Of a stretch of DNA of 64,000 nucleotides, positions 51,036 to 62,908 are shown piece by piece. The notes under the pieces are model-generated. The model was not told the origin of the DNA. It did no database searches and saw only the letters and a list, made by a program, of their open reading frames with translations. The translations under genes were made by a program, and so were the position numbers. The DNA lies in the NCBI GenBank assembly GCA_934045075.1, contig OW203726.1:17361988-17425987 (forward strand), read 5' to 3'. This stretch comes from Yponomeuta sedellus (taxonomy: Eukaryota; Arthropoda; Insecta; Lepidoptera; Yponomeutidae). How positions within the stretch are numbered: the stretch's first letter is position 1; every line of letters starts with the position of its first letter.

Positions 51036-52178
51036 TTATATATATATAAAGCTGCAATCCGGTATACTCACTGATCTAACATAATACGTTTTCTCGGAAA
51101 TGGCACGAGTTGGACGAAAATGATGTATGACAAAGTTGTAGGGAATGTACGATATACGGCCATCCTATGGAGCCGATTTTTGAATTTCGAACGCGTTCCA
51201 CTACGCGAGGGTGCTAACTCTGTCGTTTACCGACCGATTTGGATGAAATTTTCACCCGGCCTTTTCTTCGACACGCCATTTTCGGTTCCGCCGACGGTCG
51301 TTCCAAATTCAAAATACCACCGGAGCTATAGCCCTCCGAAAATCGGCCTTTTTTCGACCTCTACGCAAAAAAGTCGGCAGCCAACTGGGCGCATGCCAGG
51401 GACCAGCGGTAAACGGCATCGTGTCGTCAAAGGACCCAGGTATATGAGAAAAATCCGACATTCTGACATTTCAAGATGGCGGCCGAGATATTGGCTTTCA
51501 AAGGTGTCAAATTTACTATGGAGAATTTCTACAAAAAATTTGTACTGAAAATCATCTTTTTCGTAGAAAATCGTAATTTTTTTGTACTATCGATGGAGGC
51601 TAAGCGCCGAAATGAGTACTTGGCTGGGAATGGCGTCACCACGCCGAGGTACTGTAGCATTCCAGTTGGCCATCGACCCATTAAAGTTTGAAAATCACCC
51701 TCTTTAATAGAAAATTTTCACCCGAAATAGGATTTTTCATACAAAAATGCATTTCTTTAGTACCACCGACGGAGGCCAAAGGCCGAAACTACTACTCGGC
51801 TGGGAGCGGCTACTTAGTGCCGAGGTGCTGTGGCATTCCAGTTGGCCATCGACTCATCAAAGTTTGAAAATCACCCACTTTAATAGAAAATTTTCACCCG
51901 AAATAGGATTTTTCATACAAAAATGCATTTCTTTAGTACCACCGACGGAGGCCAAAGGCCAAAAAAATTGCTCATCTGTGAATGGCATCGTGTCACGTAG
52001 ATATTCAGGTCCCTGAGAAAAATCAAACATTTTGAAATTTCTAATTGCCGGCCGAGTTATTGACGATTGATCAAGGCCAACTTTGTATGAACATTTTGTA
52101 CTGAAAATCGATTTCCTATAGAAGCCCTCCGCAAGTACTGCCTGCCGCAAATACCTACCGGGTGAACGACCCGAGTCA
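51036..52178 (+). repeat. T unit, class B, leader h1 (1143 bp)
   Basis: Block-copy 2 partner of 39411. Confidence 0.93.
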
Positions 52179-53502
52179 TTATATATATATAAAGCTACAA
52201 TGCGATATACTCACTGATCTAACATCCATACGTTTTCTCGGAAATGGCAAGAGTTGGACGAAAATGATGTATGACAAAGTTGTAGGGAATGTACGATATA
52301 CGGCCATCCTATGGAGCCGATTTTTGAATTTCGAACGCGTTCCACTACGCGAGGGTGCTAACTCTGTCGTTTACCGACCGATTTGGATGAAATTTTCACC
52401 CGGCCTTTTCTTCGACACGCCATTTTCGGTTCCGCCGACGGTCGTTCCAAATTCAAAATACCACCGGAGCTATAGCCCTCCGAAAATCGGCCTTTTTTCG
52501 ACCTCTACGCAAAAAAGTCGGCAGCCAACTGGGCGCATGCCAGGGACCAGCCGTAAACGGCATCGTGTCGTCAAAGGACCCAGGTATATGAGAAAAATCC
52601 GACATTCTGACATTTCAAGATGGCGGCCGAGATATTGGCTTTCAAAGGTGTCAAATTTACTATGGAGAATTTCTACAAAAAAATTGTACTGAAAATCATC
52701 TTTTTCGTAGAAAATCTTAATTTTTTTGTACCATCGATAGAGGCTAAGCGCCAAAATGAGTACTTGGCTGAGAATGGCGTCACCACGCCGAGGTGCTGTG
52801 GCATTCCAGTTGGCCATCGACCCATTAAAGTTTGAAAATCACCCACTTTAATAGAAAATTTTCACCCAAAATAGGACTTTTCATACAAAAATGCATTTCT
52901 TTAGTACCACCGACGGAGGCCAAAGGCCGAAACTACTACTCGGCTGGGAGCGGCTACTTAGTGCCGAGGTGCTGTGGCATTCCAGTTGGCCATCGACCCA
53001 TTAAAGTTTGAAAATCACCCACTTTAATAGAAAATTTTCACCCAAAATAGTTATTTTCATACAAAAATGCATTTCTTTAGTACCACCGACGGAGGCCAAA
53101 GGCCGAAACTACTACTCGGCTGGGAGCGGCTACTTAGTGCCGAGGTGCTGTGGCATTCCAGTTGGCCATCGACTCATTAAAGTTTGAAAATCACGCACTA
53201 TAATAGAAAAATTTCACCCGAAATAGTTATTTTCATACAAAAATGCGTTTCTTTAGTACCACAGGTGGAGGCCAAAGGCCAAAAAAATTGCTCGTCTGTG
53301 AATGGCATCGTGTCACGTAGATATTCAGGTCCCTGAGAAAAATCAAACATTTTGAAATTTCTAATTGCCGGCCGAGTTATTGACGATTGATCAAGGCCAA
53401 CTTTGTATGAACATTTTGTACTGAAAATCGATTTCCTATAGAAGCCCTCCGCAAGTTTGTACTGCCTGCCGCAAATACCTACCGGGTGAACGACCCGAGT
53501 CA
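52179..53502 (+). repeat. T unit, class C, leader h2 (1324 bp)
   Basis: Block-copy 2 partner of 40554. Confidence 0.93.
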
Positions 53503-54469
53503 TTATATATATATAAAGCTGCAATCCGGTATACTCACTGATCTAACATAATACGTTTTCTCGGAAATGGCACGAGTTGGACGAAAATGATGTATGACAA
53601 AGTTGTAGGGAATGTACGATATACGGCCATCCTATGGAGCCGATTTTTGAATTTCGAACGCGTTCCACTACGCGAGGGTGCTAACTCTGTCGTTTACCGA
53701 CCGATTTGGATGAAATTTTCACCCGGCCTTTTCTTCGACACGCCATTTTCGGTTCCGCCGACGGTCGTTCCAAATTCAAAATACCACCGGAGATATAGCC
53801 CTCCAAAAATCGGCCTTTTTTCGACCTCTACGCAAAAAAGTCGGCAGCCAACTGGGCGCATGCCAGGGACCAGCCGTAAACGGCATCGTGTCGTCAAAGG
53901 ACCCAGGTATATGAGAAAAATCCGACATTCTGACATTTCAAGATGGCGGCTGAGATATTGGCTTTCAAAGGTGTCAAATTTACTATGGAGAATTTCTACA
54001 AAAAATTTGTACTGAAAATCATATTTTTCGTAGAAAATCGTAATTTGTTTGTACCATCGATGGAGGTTAAGCGCCGAAATGAGTACTCGGCTGGGAGCGG
54101 CTACTCAGTGCCGAGGTGCTGTGGCATTCCAGTTGGCCATCGACTCATCAAAGTTTGAAAATCACCCACTTTAATAGAAAATTTTCACCCGAAATAGGAT
54201 TTTTCATACAAAAATGCATTTCTTTAGTACCACCGACGGAGGCCAAAGGCCAAAAAAATTGCTCATCTGTGAATGGCATCGTGTCACGTAGATATTCAGG
54301 TCCCTGAGAAAAATCAAACATTTTGAAATTTCTAATTGCCGGCCGAGTTATTGACGATTGATCAAGGCCAACTTTGTATGAACATTTTGTACTGAAAATC
54401 GATTTCCTATAGAAGCCCTCCGCAAGTACTGCCTGCCGCAAATACCTACCGGGTGAACGACCCGAGTCA
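53503..54469 (+). repeat. T unit, class A, leader h1 (967 bp)
   Basis: Block-copy 2 partner of 41878. The rare A/h1 combination confirms the block match. Confidence 0.93.
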
Positions 54470-55613
54470 TTATATATATATAAAGCTACAATGCGATATA
54501 CTCACTGATCTAACATCCATACGTTTTCTCGGAAATGGCAAGAGTTGGACGAAAATGATGTATGACAAAGTTGTAGGGAATGTACGATATACGGCCATCC
54601 TATGGAGCCGATTTTTGAATTTCGAACGCGTTCCACTACGCGAGGGTGCTAACTCTGTCGTTTACCGACCGATTTGGATGAAATTTTCACCCGGCCTTTT
54701 CTTCGACACGCCATTTTCGGTTCCGCCGACGGTCGTTCCAAATTCAAAATACCACCGGAGCTATAGCCCTCCGAAAATCGGCCTTTTTTCGACCTCTACG
54801 CAAAAAAGTCGGCAGCCAACTGGGCGCATGCCAGGGACCAGCGGTAAACGGCATCGTGTCGTCAAAGGACCCAGGTATATGAGAAAAATCCGACATTCTG
54901 ACATTTCAAGATGGCGGCCGAGATATTGGCTTTCAAAGGTGTCAAATTTACTATGGAGAATTTCTACAAAAAATTTGTACTGAAAATCATCTTTTTCGTA
55001 GAAAATCGTAATTTTTTTGTACTATCGATGGAGGCTAAGCGCCGAAATGAGTACTTGGCTGGGAATGGCGTCACCACGCCGAGGTACTGTAGCATTCCAG
55101 TTGGCCATCGACCCATTAAAGTTTGAAAATCACCCTCTTTAATAGAAAATTTTCACCCGAAATAGGATTTTTCATACAAAAATGCATTTCTTTAGTACCA
55201 CCGACGGAGGCCAAAGGCCGAAACTACTACTCGGCTGGGAGCGGCTACTTAGTGCCGAGGTGCTGTGGCATTCCAGTTGGCCATCGACTCATCAAAGTTT
55301 GAAAATCACCCACTTTAATAGAAAATTTTCACCCGAAATAGGATTTTTCATACAAAAATGCATTTCTTTAGTACCACCGACGGAGGCCAAAGGCCAAAAA
55401 AATTGCTCATCTGTGAATGGCATCGTGTCACGTAGATATTCAGGTCCCTGAGAAAAATCAAACATTTTGAAATTTCTAATTGCCGGCCGAGTTATTGACG
55501 ATTGATCAAGGCCAACTTTGTATGAACATTTTGTACTGAAAATCGATTTCCTATAGAAGCCCTCCGCAAGTACTGCCTGCCGCAAATACCTACCGGGTGA
55601 ACGACCCGAGTCA
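54470..55613 (+). repeat. T unit, class B, leader h2 (1144 bp)
   Basis: Block-copy 2 partner of 42845. Confidence 0.93.
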
Positions 55614-56937
55614 TTATATATATATAAAGCTACAATGCGATATACTCACTGATCTAACATCCATACGTTTTCTCGGAAATGGCAAGAGTTGGACGAAAAT
55701 GATGTATGACAAAGTTGTAGGGAATGTACGATATACGGCCATCCTATGGAGCCGATTTTTGAATTTCGAACGCGTTCCACTACGCGAGGGTGCTAACTCT
55801 GTCGTTTACCGACCGATTTGGATGAAATTTTCACCCGGCCTTTTCTTCGACACGCCATTTTCGGTTCCGCCGACGGTCGTTCCAAATTCAAAATACCACC
55901 GGAGCTATAGCCCTCCGAAAATCGGCCTTTTTTCGACCTCTACGCAAAAAAGTCGGCAGCCAACTGGGCGCATGCCAGGGACCAGCCGTAAACGGCATCG
56001 TGTCGTCAAAGGACCCAGGTATATGAGAAAAATCCGACATTCTGACATTTCAAGATGGCGGCCGAGATATTGGCTTTCAAAGGTGTCAAATTTACTATGG
56101 AGAATTTCTACAAAAAAATTGTACTGAAAATCATCTTTTTCGTAGAAAATCTTAATTTTTTTGTACCATCGATAGAGGCTAAGCGCCAAAATGAGTACTT
56201 GGCTGAGAATGGCGTCACCACGCCGAGGTGCTGTGGCATTCCAGTTGGCCATCGACCCATTAAAGTTTGAAAATCACCCACTTTAATAGAAAATTTTCAC
56301 CCAAAATAGGACTTTTCATACAAAAATGCATTTCTTTAGTACCACCGACGGAGGCCAAAGGCCGAAACTACTACTCGGCTGGGAGCGGCTACTTAGTGCC
56401 GAGGTGCTGTGGCATTCCAGTTGGCCATCGACCCATTAAAGTTTGAAAATCACCCACTTTAATAGAAAATTTTCACCCAAAATAGTTATTTTCATACAAA
56501 AATGCATTTCTTTAGTACCACCGACGGAGGCCAAAGGCCGAAACTACTACTCGGCTGGGAGCGGCTACTTAGTGCCGAGGTGCTGTGGCATTCCAGTTGG
56601 CCATCGACTCATTAAAGTTTGAAAATCACGCACTATAATAGAAAAATTTCACCCGAAATAGTTATTTTCATACAAAAATGCGTTTCTTTAGTACCACAGG
56701 TGGAGGCCAAAGGCCAAAAAAATTGCTCGTCTGTGAATGGCATCGTGTCACGTAGATATTCAGGTCCCTGAGAAAAATCAAACATTTTGAAATTTCTAAT
56801 TGCCGGCCGAGTTATTGACGATTGATCAAGGCCAACTTTGTATGAACATTTTGTACTGAAAATCGATTTCCTATAGAAGCCCTCCGCAAGTTTGTACTGC
56901 CTGCCGCAAATACCTACCGGGTGAACGACCCGAGTCA
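55614..56937 (+). repeat. T unit, class C, leader h2 (1324 bp)
   Basis: Block-copy 2 partner of 43989. Confidence 0.93.
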
Positions 56938-58080
56938 TTATATATATATAAAGCTGCAATCCGGTATACTCACTGATCTAACATAATACGTTTTCTCGGA
57001 AATGGCACGAGTTGGACGAAAATGATGTATGACAAAGTTGTAGGGAATGTACGATATACGGCCATCCTATGGAGCCGATTTTTGAATTTCGAACGCGTTC
57101 CACTACGCGAGGGTGCTAACTCTGTCGTTTACCGACCGATTTGGATGAAATTTTCACCCGGCCTTTTCTTCGACACGCCATTTTCGGTTCCGCCGACGGT
57201 CGTTCCAAATTCAAAATACCACCGGAGCTATAGCCCTCCGAAAATCGGCCTTTTTTCGACCTCTACGCAAAAAAGTCGGCAGCCAACTGGGCGCATGCCA
57301 GGGACCAGCGGTAAACGGCATCGTGTCGTCAAAGGACCCAGGTATATGAGAAAAATCCGACATTCTGACATTTCAAGATGGCGGCCGAGATATTGGCTTT
57401 CAAAGGTGTCAAATTTACTATGGAGAATTTCTACAAAAAATTTGTACTGAAAATCATCTTTTTCGTAGAAAATCGTAATTTTTTTGTACTATCGATGGAG
57501 GCTAAGCGCCGAAATGAGTACTTGGCTGGGAATGGCGTCACCACGCCGAGGTACTGTAGCATTCCAGTTGGCCATCGACCCATTAAAGTTTGAAAATCAC
57601 CCTCTTTAATAGAAAATTTTCACCCGAAATAGGATTTTTCATACAAAAATGCATTTCTTTAGTACCACCGACGGAGGCCAAAGGCCGAAACTACTACTCG
57701 GCTGGGAGCGGCTACTTAGTGCCGAGGTGCTGTGGCATTCCAGTTGGCCATCGACTCATCAAAGTTTGAAAATCACCCACTTTAATAGAAAATTTTCACC
57801 CGAAATAGGATTTTTCATACAAAAATGCATTTCTTTAGTACCACCGACGGAGGCCAAAGGCCAAAAAAATTGCTCATCTGTGAATGGCATCGTGTCACGT
57901 AGATATTCAGGTCCCTGAGAAAAATCAAACATTTTGAAATTTCTAATTGCCGGCCGAGTTATTGACGATTGATCAAGGCCAACTTTGTATGAACATTTTG
58001 TACTGAAAATCGATTTCCTATAGAAGCCCTCCGCAAGTACTGCCTGCCGCAAATACCTACCGGGTGAACGACCCGAGTCA
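56938..58080 (+). repeat. T unit, class B, leader h1 (1143 bp)
   Basis: Last unit of block copy 2, partner of 45313. Confidence 0.93.
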
Positions 58081-59224
58081 TTATATATATATAAAGCTAC
58101 AATGCGATATACTCACTGATCTAACATCCATACGTTTTCTCGGAAATGGCAAGAGTTGGACGAAAATGATGTATGACAAAGTTGTAGGGAATGTACGATA
58201 TACGGCCATCCTATGGAGCCGATTTTTGAATTTCGAACGCGTTCCACTACGCGAGGGTGCTAACTCTGTCGTTTACCGACCGATTTGGATGAAATTTTCA
58301 CCCGGCCTTTTCTTCGACACGCCATTTTCGGTTCCGCCGACGGTCGTTCCAAATTCAAAATACCACCGGAGCTATAGCCCTCCGAAAATCGGCCTTTTTT
58401 CGACCTCTACGCAAAAAAGTCGGCAGCCAACTGGGCGCATGCCAGGGACCAGCGGTAAACGGCATCGTGTCGTCAAAGGACCCAGGTATATGAGAAAAAT
58501 CCGACATTCTGACATTTCAAGATGGCGGCCGAGATATTGGCTTTCAAAGGTGTCAAATTTACTATGGAGAATTTCTACAAAAAATTTGTACTGAAAATCA
58601 TCTTTTTCGTAGAAAATCGTAATTTTTTTGTACTATCGATGGAGGCTAAGCGCCGAAATGAGTACTTGGCTGGGAATGGCGTCACCACGCCGAGGTACTG
58701 TAGCATTCCAGTTGGCCATCGACCCATTAAAGTTTGAAAATCACCCTCTTTAATAGAAAATTTTCACCCGAAATAGGATTTTTCATACAAAAATGCATTT
58801 CTTTAGTACCACCGACGGAGGCCAAAGGCCGAAACTACTACTCGGCTGGGAGCGGCTACTTAGTGCCGAGGTGCTGTGGCATTCCAGTTGGCCATCGACT
58901 CATCAAAGTTTGAAAATCACCCACTTTAATAGAAAATTTTCACCCGAAATAGGATTTTTCATACAAAAATGCATTTCTTTAGTACCACCGACGGAGGCCA
59001 AAGGCCAAAAAAATTGCTCATCTGTGAATGGCATCGTGTCACGTAGATATTCAGGTCCCTGAGAAAAATCAAACATTTTGAAATTTCTAATTGCCGGCCG
59101 AGTTATTGACGATTGATCAAGGCCAACTTTGTATGAACATTTTGTACTGAAAATCGATTTCCTATAGAAGCCCTCCGCAAGTACTGCCTGCCGCAAATAC
59201 CTACCGGGTGAACGACCCGAGTCA
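58081..59224 (+). repeat. T unit, class B, leader h2 (1144 bp)
   Basis: Starts a third block copy (matches 34831 and 46456), which breaks off after this unit. Confidence 0.93.
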
Positions 59225-60548
59225 TTATATATATATAAAGCTACAATGCGATATACTCACTGATCTAACATCCATACGTTTTCTCGGAAATGGCAAGAGT
59301 TGGACGAAAATGATGTATGACAAAGTTGTAGGGAATGTACGATATACGGCCATCCTATGGAGCCGATTTTTGAATTTCGAACGCGTTCCACTACGCGAGG
59401 GTGCTAACTCTGTCGTTTACCGACCGATTTGGATGAAATTTTCACCCGGCCTTTTCTTCGACACGCCATTTTCGGTTCCGCCGACGGTCGTTCCAAATTC
59501 AAAATACCACCGGAGCTATAGCCCTCCGAAAATCGGCCTTTTTTCGACCTCTACGCAAAAAAGTCGGCAGCCAACTGGGCGCATGCCAGGGACCAGCCGT
59601 AAACGGCATCGTGTCGTCAAAGGACCCAGGTATATGAGAAAAATCCGACATTCTGACATTTCAAGATGGCGGCCGAGATATTGGCTTTCAAAGGTGTCAA
59701 ATTTACTATGGAGAATTTCTACAAAAAAATTGTACTGAAAATCATCTTTTTCGTAGAAAATCTTAATTTTTTTGTACCATCGATAGAGGCTAAGCGCCAA
59801 AATGAGTACTTGGCTGAGAATGGCGTCACCACGCCGAGGTGCTGTGGCATTCCAGTTGGCCATCGACCCATTAAAGTTTGAAAATCACCCACTTTAATAG
59901 AAAATTTTCACCCAAAATAGGACTTTTCATACAAAAATGCATTTCTTTAGTACCACCGACGGAGGCCAAAGGCCGAAACTACTACTCGGCTGGGAGCGGC
60001 TACTTAGTGCCGAGGTGCTGTGGCATTCCAGTTGGCCATCGACCCATTAAAGTTTGAAAATCACCCACTTTAATAGAAAATTTTCACCCAAAATAGTTAT
60101 TTTCATACAAAAATGCATTTCTTTAGTACCACCGACGGAGGCCAAAGGCCGAAACTACTACTCGGCTGGGAGCGGCTACTTAGTGCCGAGGTGCTGTGGC
60201 ATTCCAGTTGGCCATCGACTCATTAAAGTTTGAAAATCACGCACTATAATAGAAAAATTTCACCCGAAATAGTTATTTTCATACAAAAATGCGTTTCTTT
60301 AGTACCACAGGTGGAGGCCAAAGGCCAAAAAAATTGCTCGTCTGTGAATGGCATCGTGTCACGTAGATATTCAGGTCCCTGAGAAAAATCAAACATTTTG
60401 AAATTTCTAATTGCCGGCCGAGTTATTGACGATTGATCAAGGCCAACTTTGTATGAACATTTTGTACTGAAAATCGATTTCCTATAGAAGCCCTCCGCAA
60501 GTTTGTACTGCCTGCCGCAAATACCTACCGGGTGAACGACCCGAGTCA
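59225..60548 (+). repeat. T unit, class C, leader h2 (1324 bp)
   Basis: Three steps and a TTGT tail. It replaces the class-A unit expected from the 11,625-bp block and is followed directly by a G unit. Confidence 0.93.
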
Positions 60549-61067
60549 TTATATATATATAAAGCTACAATCCGGTATACTCACTGATCTATTCATCCAT
60601 ACGTTTTCTCGGAAACGGTAAGATTTGGACGAAAATGATGTATGAGAAAGTTGTAGGAAATGTATGAATTACAGCCATCCTATGAAGCCGATTTTTGAAT
60701 TTCGAACGCGTTCCACTACGCGAAGGTGCTAACTCTGTAGTTTACCGGCCGATTTGGATGAAATTTTGATAGAATGGTGATATAGTGATCCGATTGAAAA
60801 AAAAAATTTTGGTTGTTCGAAATTCAAAATGGCGGCGCAGATATAGCCGACCGAAAAATCGACCTTTGCGCAAAAAAGTCGGCAGCCAACTGGGCATATG
60901 CTGGAGATATGCCGTAAACGGCATCGCGTTGCCAAAAGACCCAGGTATATGAGAAAAATCCGACATCTTGGAATTTCAAGATGGCGGCCGAGATATTGAT
61001 GATTGAAAATGACAAATTTTTGTATGGAGATTTAGTACTAAAATTGACTTTTCAACAGAGAAATGGG

Positions 61068-61679
61068 ACAAACTTGCGAGGCCGGAGGCCGAGCTCCGCG
61101 AAGCGGGCACAAAAAGTTCTGCCGCGGCGAGGCCGAAGGCCGAGCTCCGTTTAGGCCGAGGCCGAAGGCCGAGACGATTCAAGTTATAGCGCACAAGTAC
61201 CAGCGCAAAAGCAAAAAGGGACAAACTTGCGAGGCCGGAGGCCGAGCTCCGCGGAGCGGGCACGAGGAACTCCGCCGCGGCGAGGCCGAAGGCCGAGCTC
61301 CGTTTAGGCCGAGGCCGAAGGCCGAGACCATTCAGGTTACGGTGCACAAGTACCAGCGCAAAAGCAAAATGGGACAAACTTGCGAGGCCGGAGGCCGAGC
61401 TCCGCGAAGCGGGCACGAGGAACCCCGCCGCGGCGAGGCCGAAGGCCGAGCTCCGTCCAGGCCGAGGCCGAAGGCCGAGACCGTTCAATTTACGGTGCAT
61501 AAGTACCAGCGCAAGAGCAAAGAGGGACAAACTTGCGAGGCCGGAGGCCGAGCTCCGCGGAGCGGGCACGAGGAACCCCGCCGCGGCGAGGCCGAAGGCC
61601 GAGCTCCGTCCAGGCCGAGGCCGAAGGCCGAGACCATACATGTTCCCATGCAACAATTCACTACAATAAGTGTCTAGCG
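61068..61679 (+). repeat. Four 153-bp GC-rich repeats
   Basis: Starts at 61068, 61221, 61374 and 61527. The first, third and fourth repeats correspond best to the three repeats at 4919-5377. The second (GAGGAACTCCG) has no counterpart there. Confidence 0.92.
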
Positions 61680-61731
61680 AGGCCTTAGGCCGAGCGCCGC
61701 GGAGAGCGGAGCTCGGAGCGGCTGGGGGTTG

Positions 61732-61765
61732 GCGCGCGTAAGCGCGCAGGGGGCTCGCCCCCTAG
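61732..61765 (+). other. Double-hairpin CTAG terminus of G unit
   Basis: Same stems and CCCCCTAG, joined to an h1 T-unit leader. Confidence 0.75.
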
Positions 61766-62908
61766 TTATATATATATAAAGCTGCAATCCGGTATACTCA
61801 CTGATCTAACATAATACGTTTTCTCGGAAATGGCACGAGTTGGACGAAAATGATGTATGACAAAGTTGTAGGGAATGTACGATATACGGCCATCCTATGG
61901 AGCCGATTTTTGAATTTCGAACGCGTTCCACTACGCGAGGGTGCTAACTCTGTCGTTTACCGACCGATTTGGATGAAATTTTCACCCGGCCTTTTCTTCG
62001 ACACGCCATTTTCGGTTCCGCCGACGGTCGTTCCAAATTCAAAATACCACCGGAGCTATAGCCCTCCGAAAATCGGCCTTTTTTCGACCTCTACGCAAAA
62101 AAGTCGGCAGCCAACTGGGCGCATGCCAGGGACCAGCGGTAAACGGCATCGTGTCGTCAAAGGACCCAGGTATATGAGAAAAATCCGACATTCTGACATT
62201 TCAAGATGGCGGCCGAGATATTGGCTTTCAAAGGTGTCAAATTTACTATGGAGAATTTCTACAAAAAATTTGTACTGAAAATCATCTTTTTCGTAGAAAA
62301 TCGTAATTTTTTTGTACTATCGATGGAGGCTAAGCGCCGAAATGAGTACTTGGCTGGGAATGGCGTCACCACGCCGAGGTACTGTAGCATTCCAGTTGGC
62401 CATCGACCCATTAAAGTTTGAAAATCACCCTCTTTAATAGAAAATTTTCACCCGAAATAGGATTTTTCATACAAAAATGCATTTCTTTAGTACCACCGAC
62501 GGAGGCCAAAGGCCGAAACTACTACTCGGCTGGGAGCGGCTACTTAGTGCCGAGGTGCTGTGGCATTCCAGTTGGCCATCGACTCATCAAAGTTTGAAAA
62601 TCACCCACTTTAATAGAAAATTTTCACCCGAAATAGGATTTTTCATACAAAAATGCATTTCTTTAGTACCACCGACGGAGGCCAAAGGCCAAAAAAATTG
62701 CTCATCTGTGAATGGCATCGTGTCACGTAGATATTCAGGTCCCTGAGAAAAATCAAACATTTTGAAATTTCTAATTGCCGGCCGAGTTATTGACGATTGA
62801 TCAAGGCCAACTTTGTATGAACATTTTGTACTGAAAATCGATTTCCTATAGAAGCCCTCCGCAAGTACTGCCTGCCGCAAATACCTACCGGGTGAACGAC
62901 CCGAGTCA
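61766..62908 (+). repeat. T unit, class B, leader h1 (1143 bp)
   Basis: Class-B core. It keeps the h1 leader that elsewhere in the A/B/C domain always follows a class-C tail, although a G unit now precedes it. Confidence 0.93.

Larger units (their letters stand above)
34831..58080 (+). repeat. 11,625-bp ten-unit block, two tandem copies
   Basis: Copy 1 (34831-46455) and copy 2 (46456-58080) each contain B A B C B C A B C B. All ten unit starts in copy 2 are exactly 11,625 bp after those in copy 1, including the rare A/h1 unit. A third copy begins at 58081 but is lost after one unit. No net length difference over 11.6 kb implies a very recent duplication, or an assembly artefact. Confidence 0.92.
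60549..61765 (+). repeat. GC-rich G unit, subtype 1 (1217 bp)
   Basis: h4 leader and G core. Four 153-bp repeats start at 61068, 61221, 61374 and 61527, then the double-hairpin CTAG end. It shares CTGTAGTTTACCGGCC and ATATAGTGATCC with the G unit at 4400, so it belongs to that subtype with one more 153-bp repeat. It lies exactly between a class-C tail and an h1 leader, which are normally adjacent. Confidence 0.92.
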
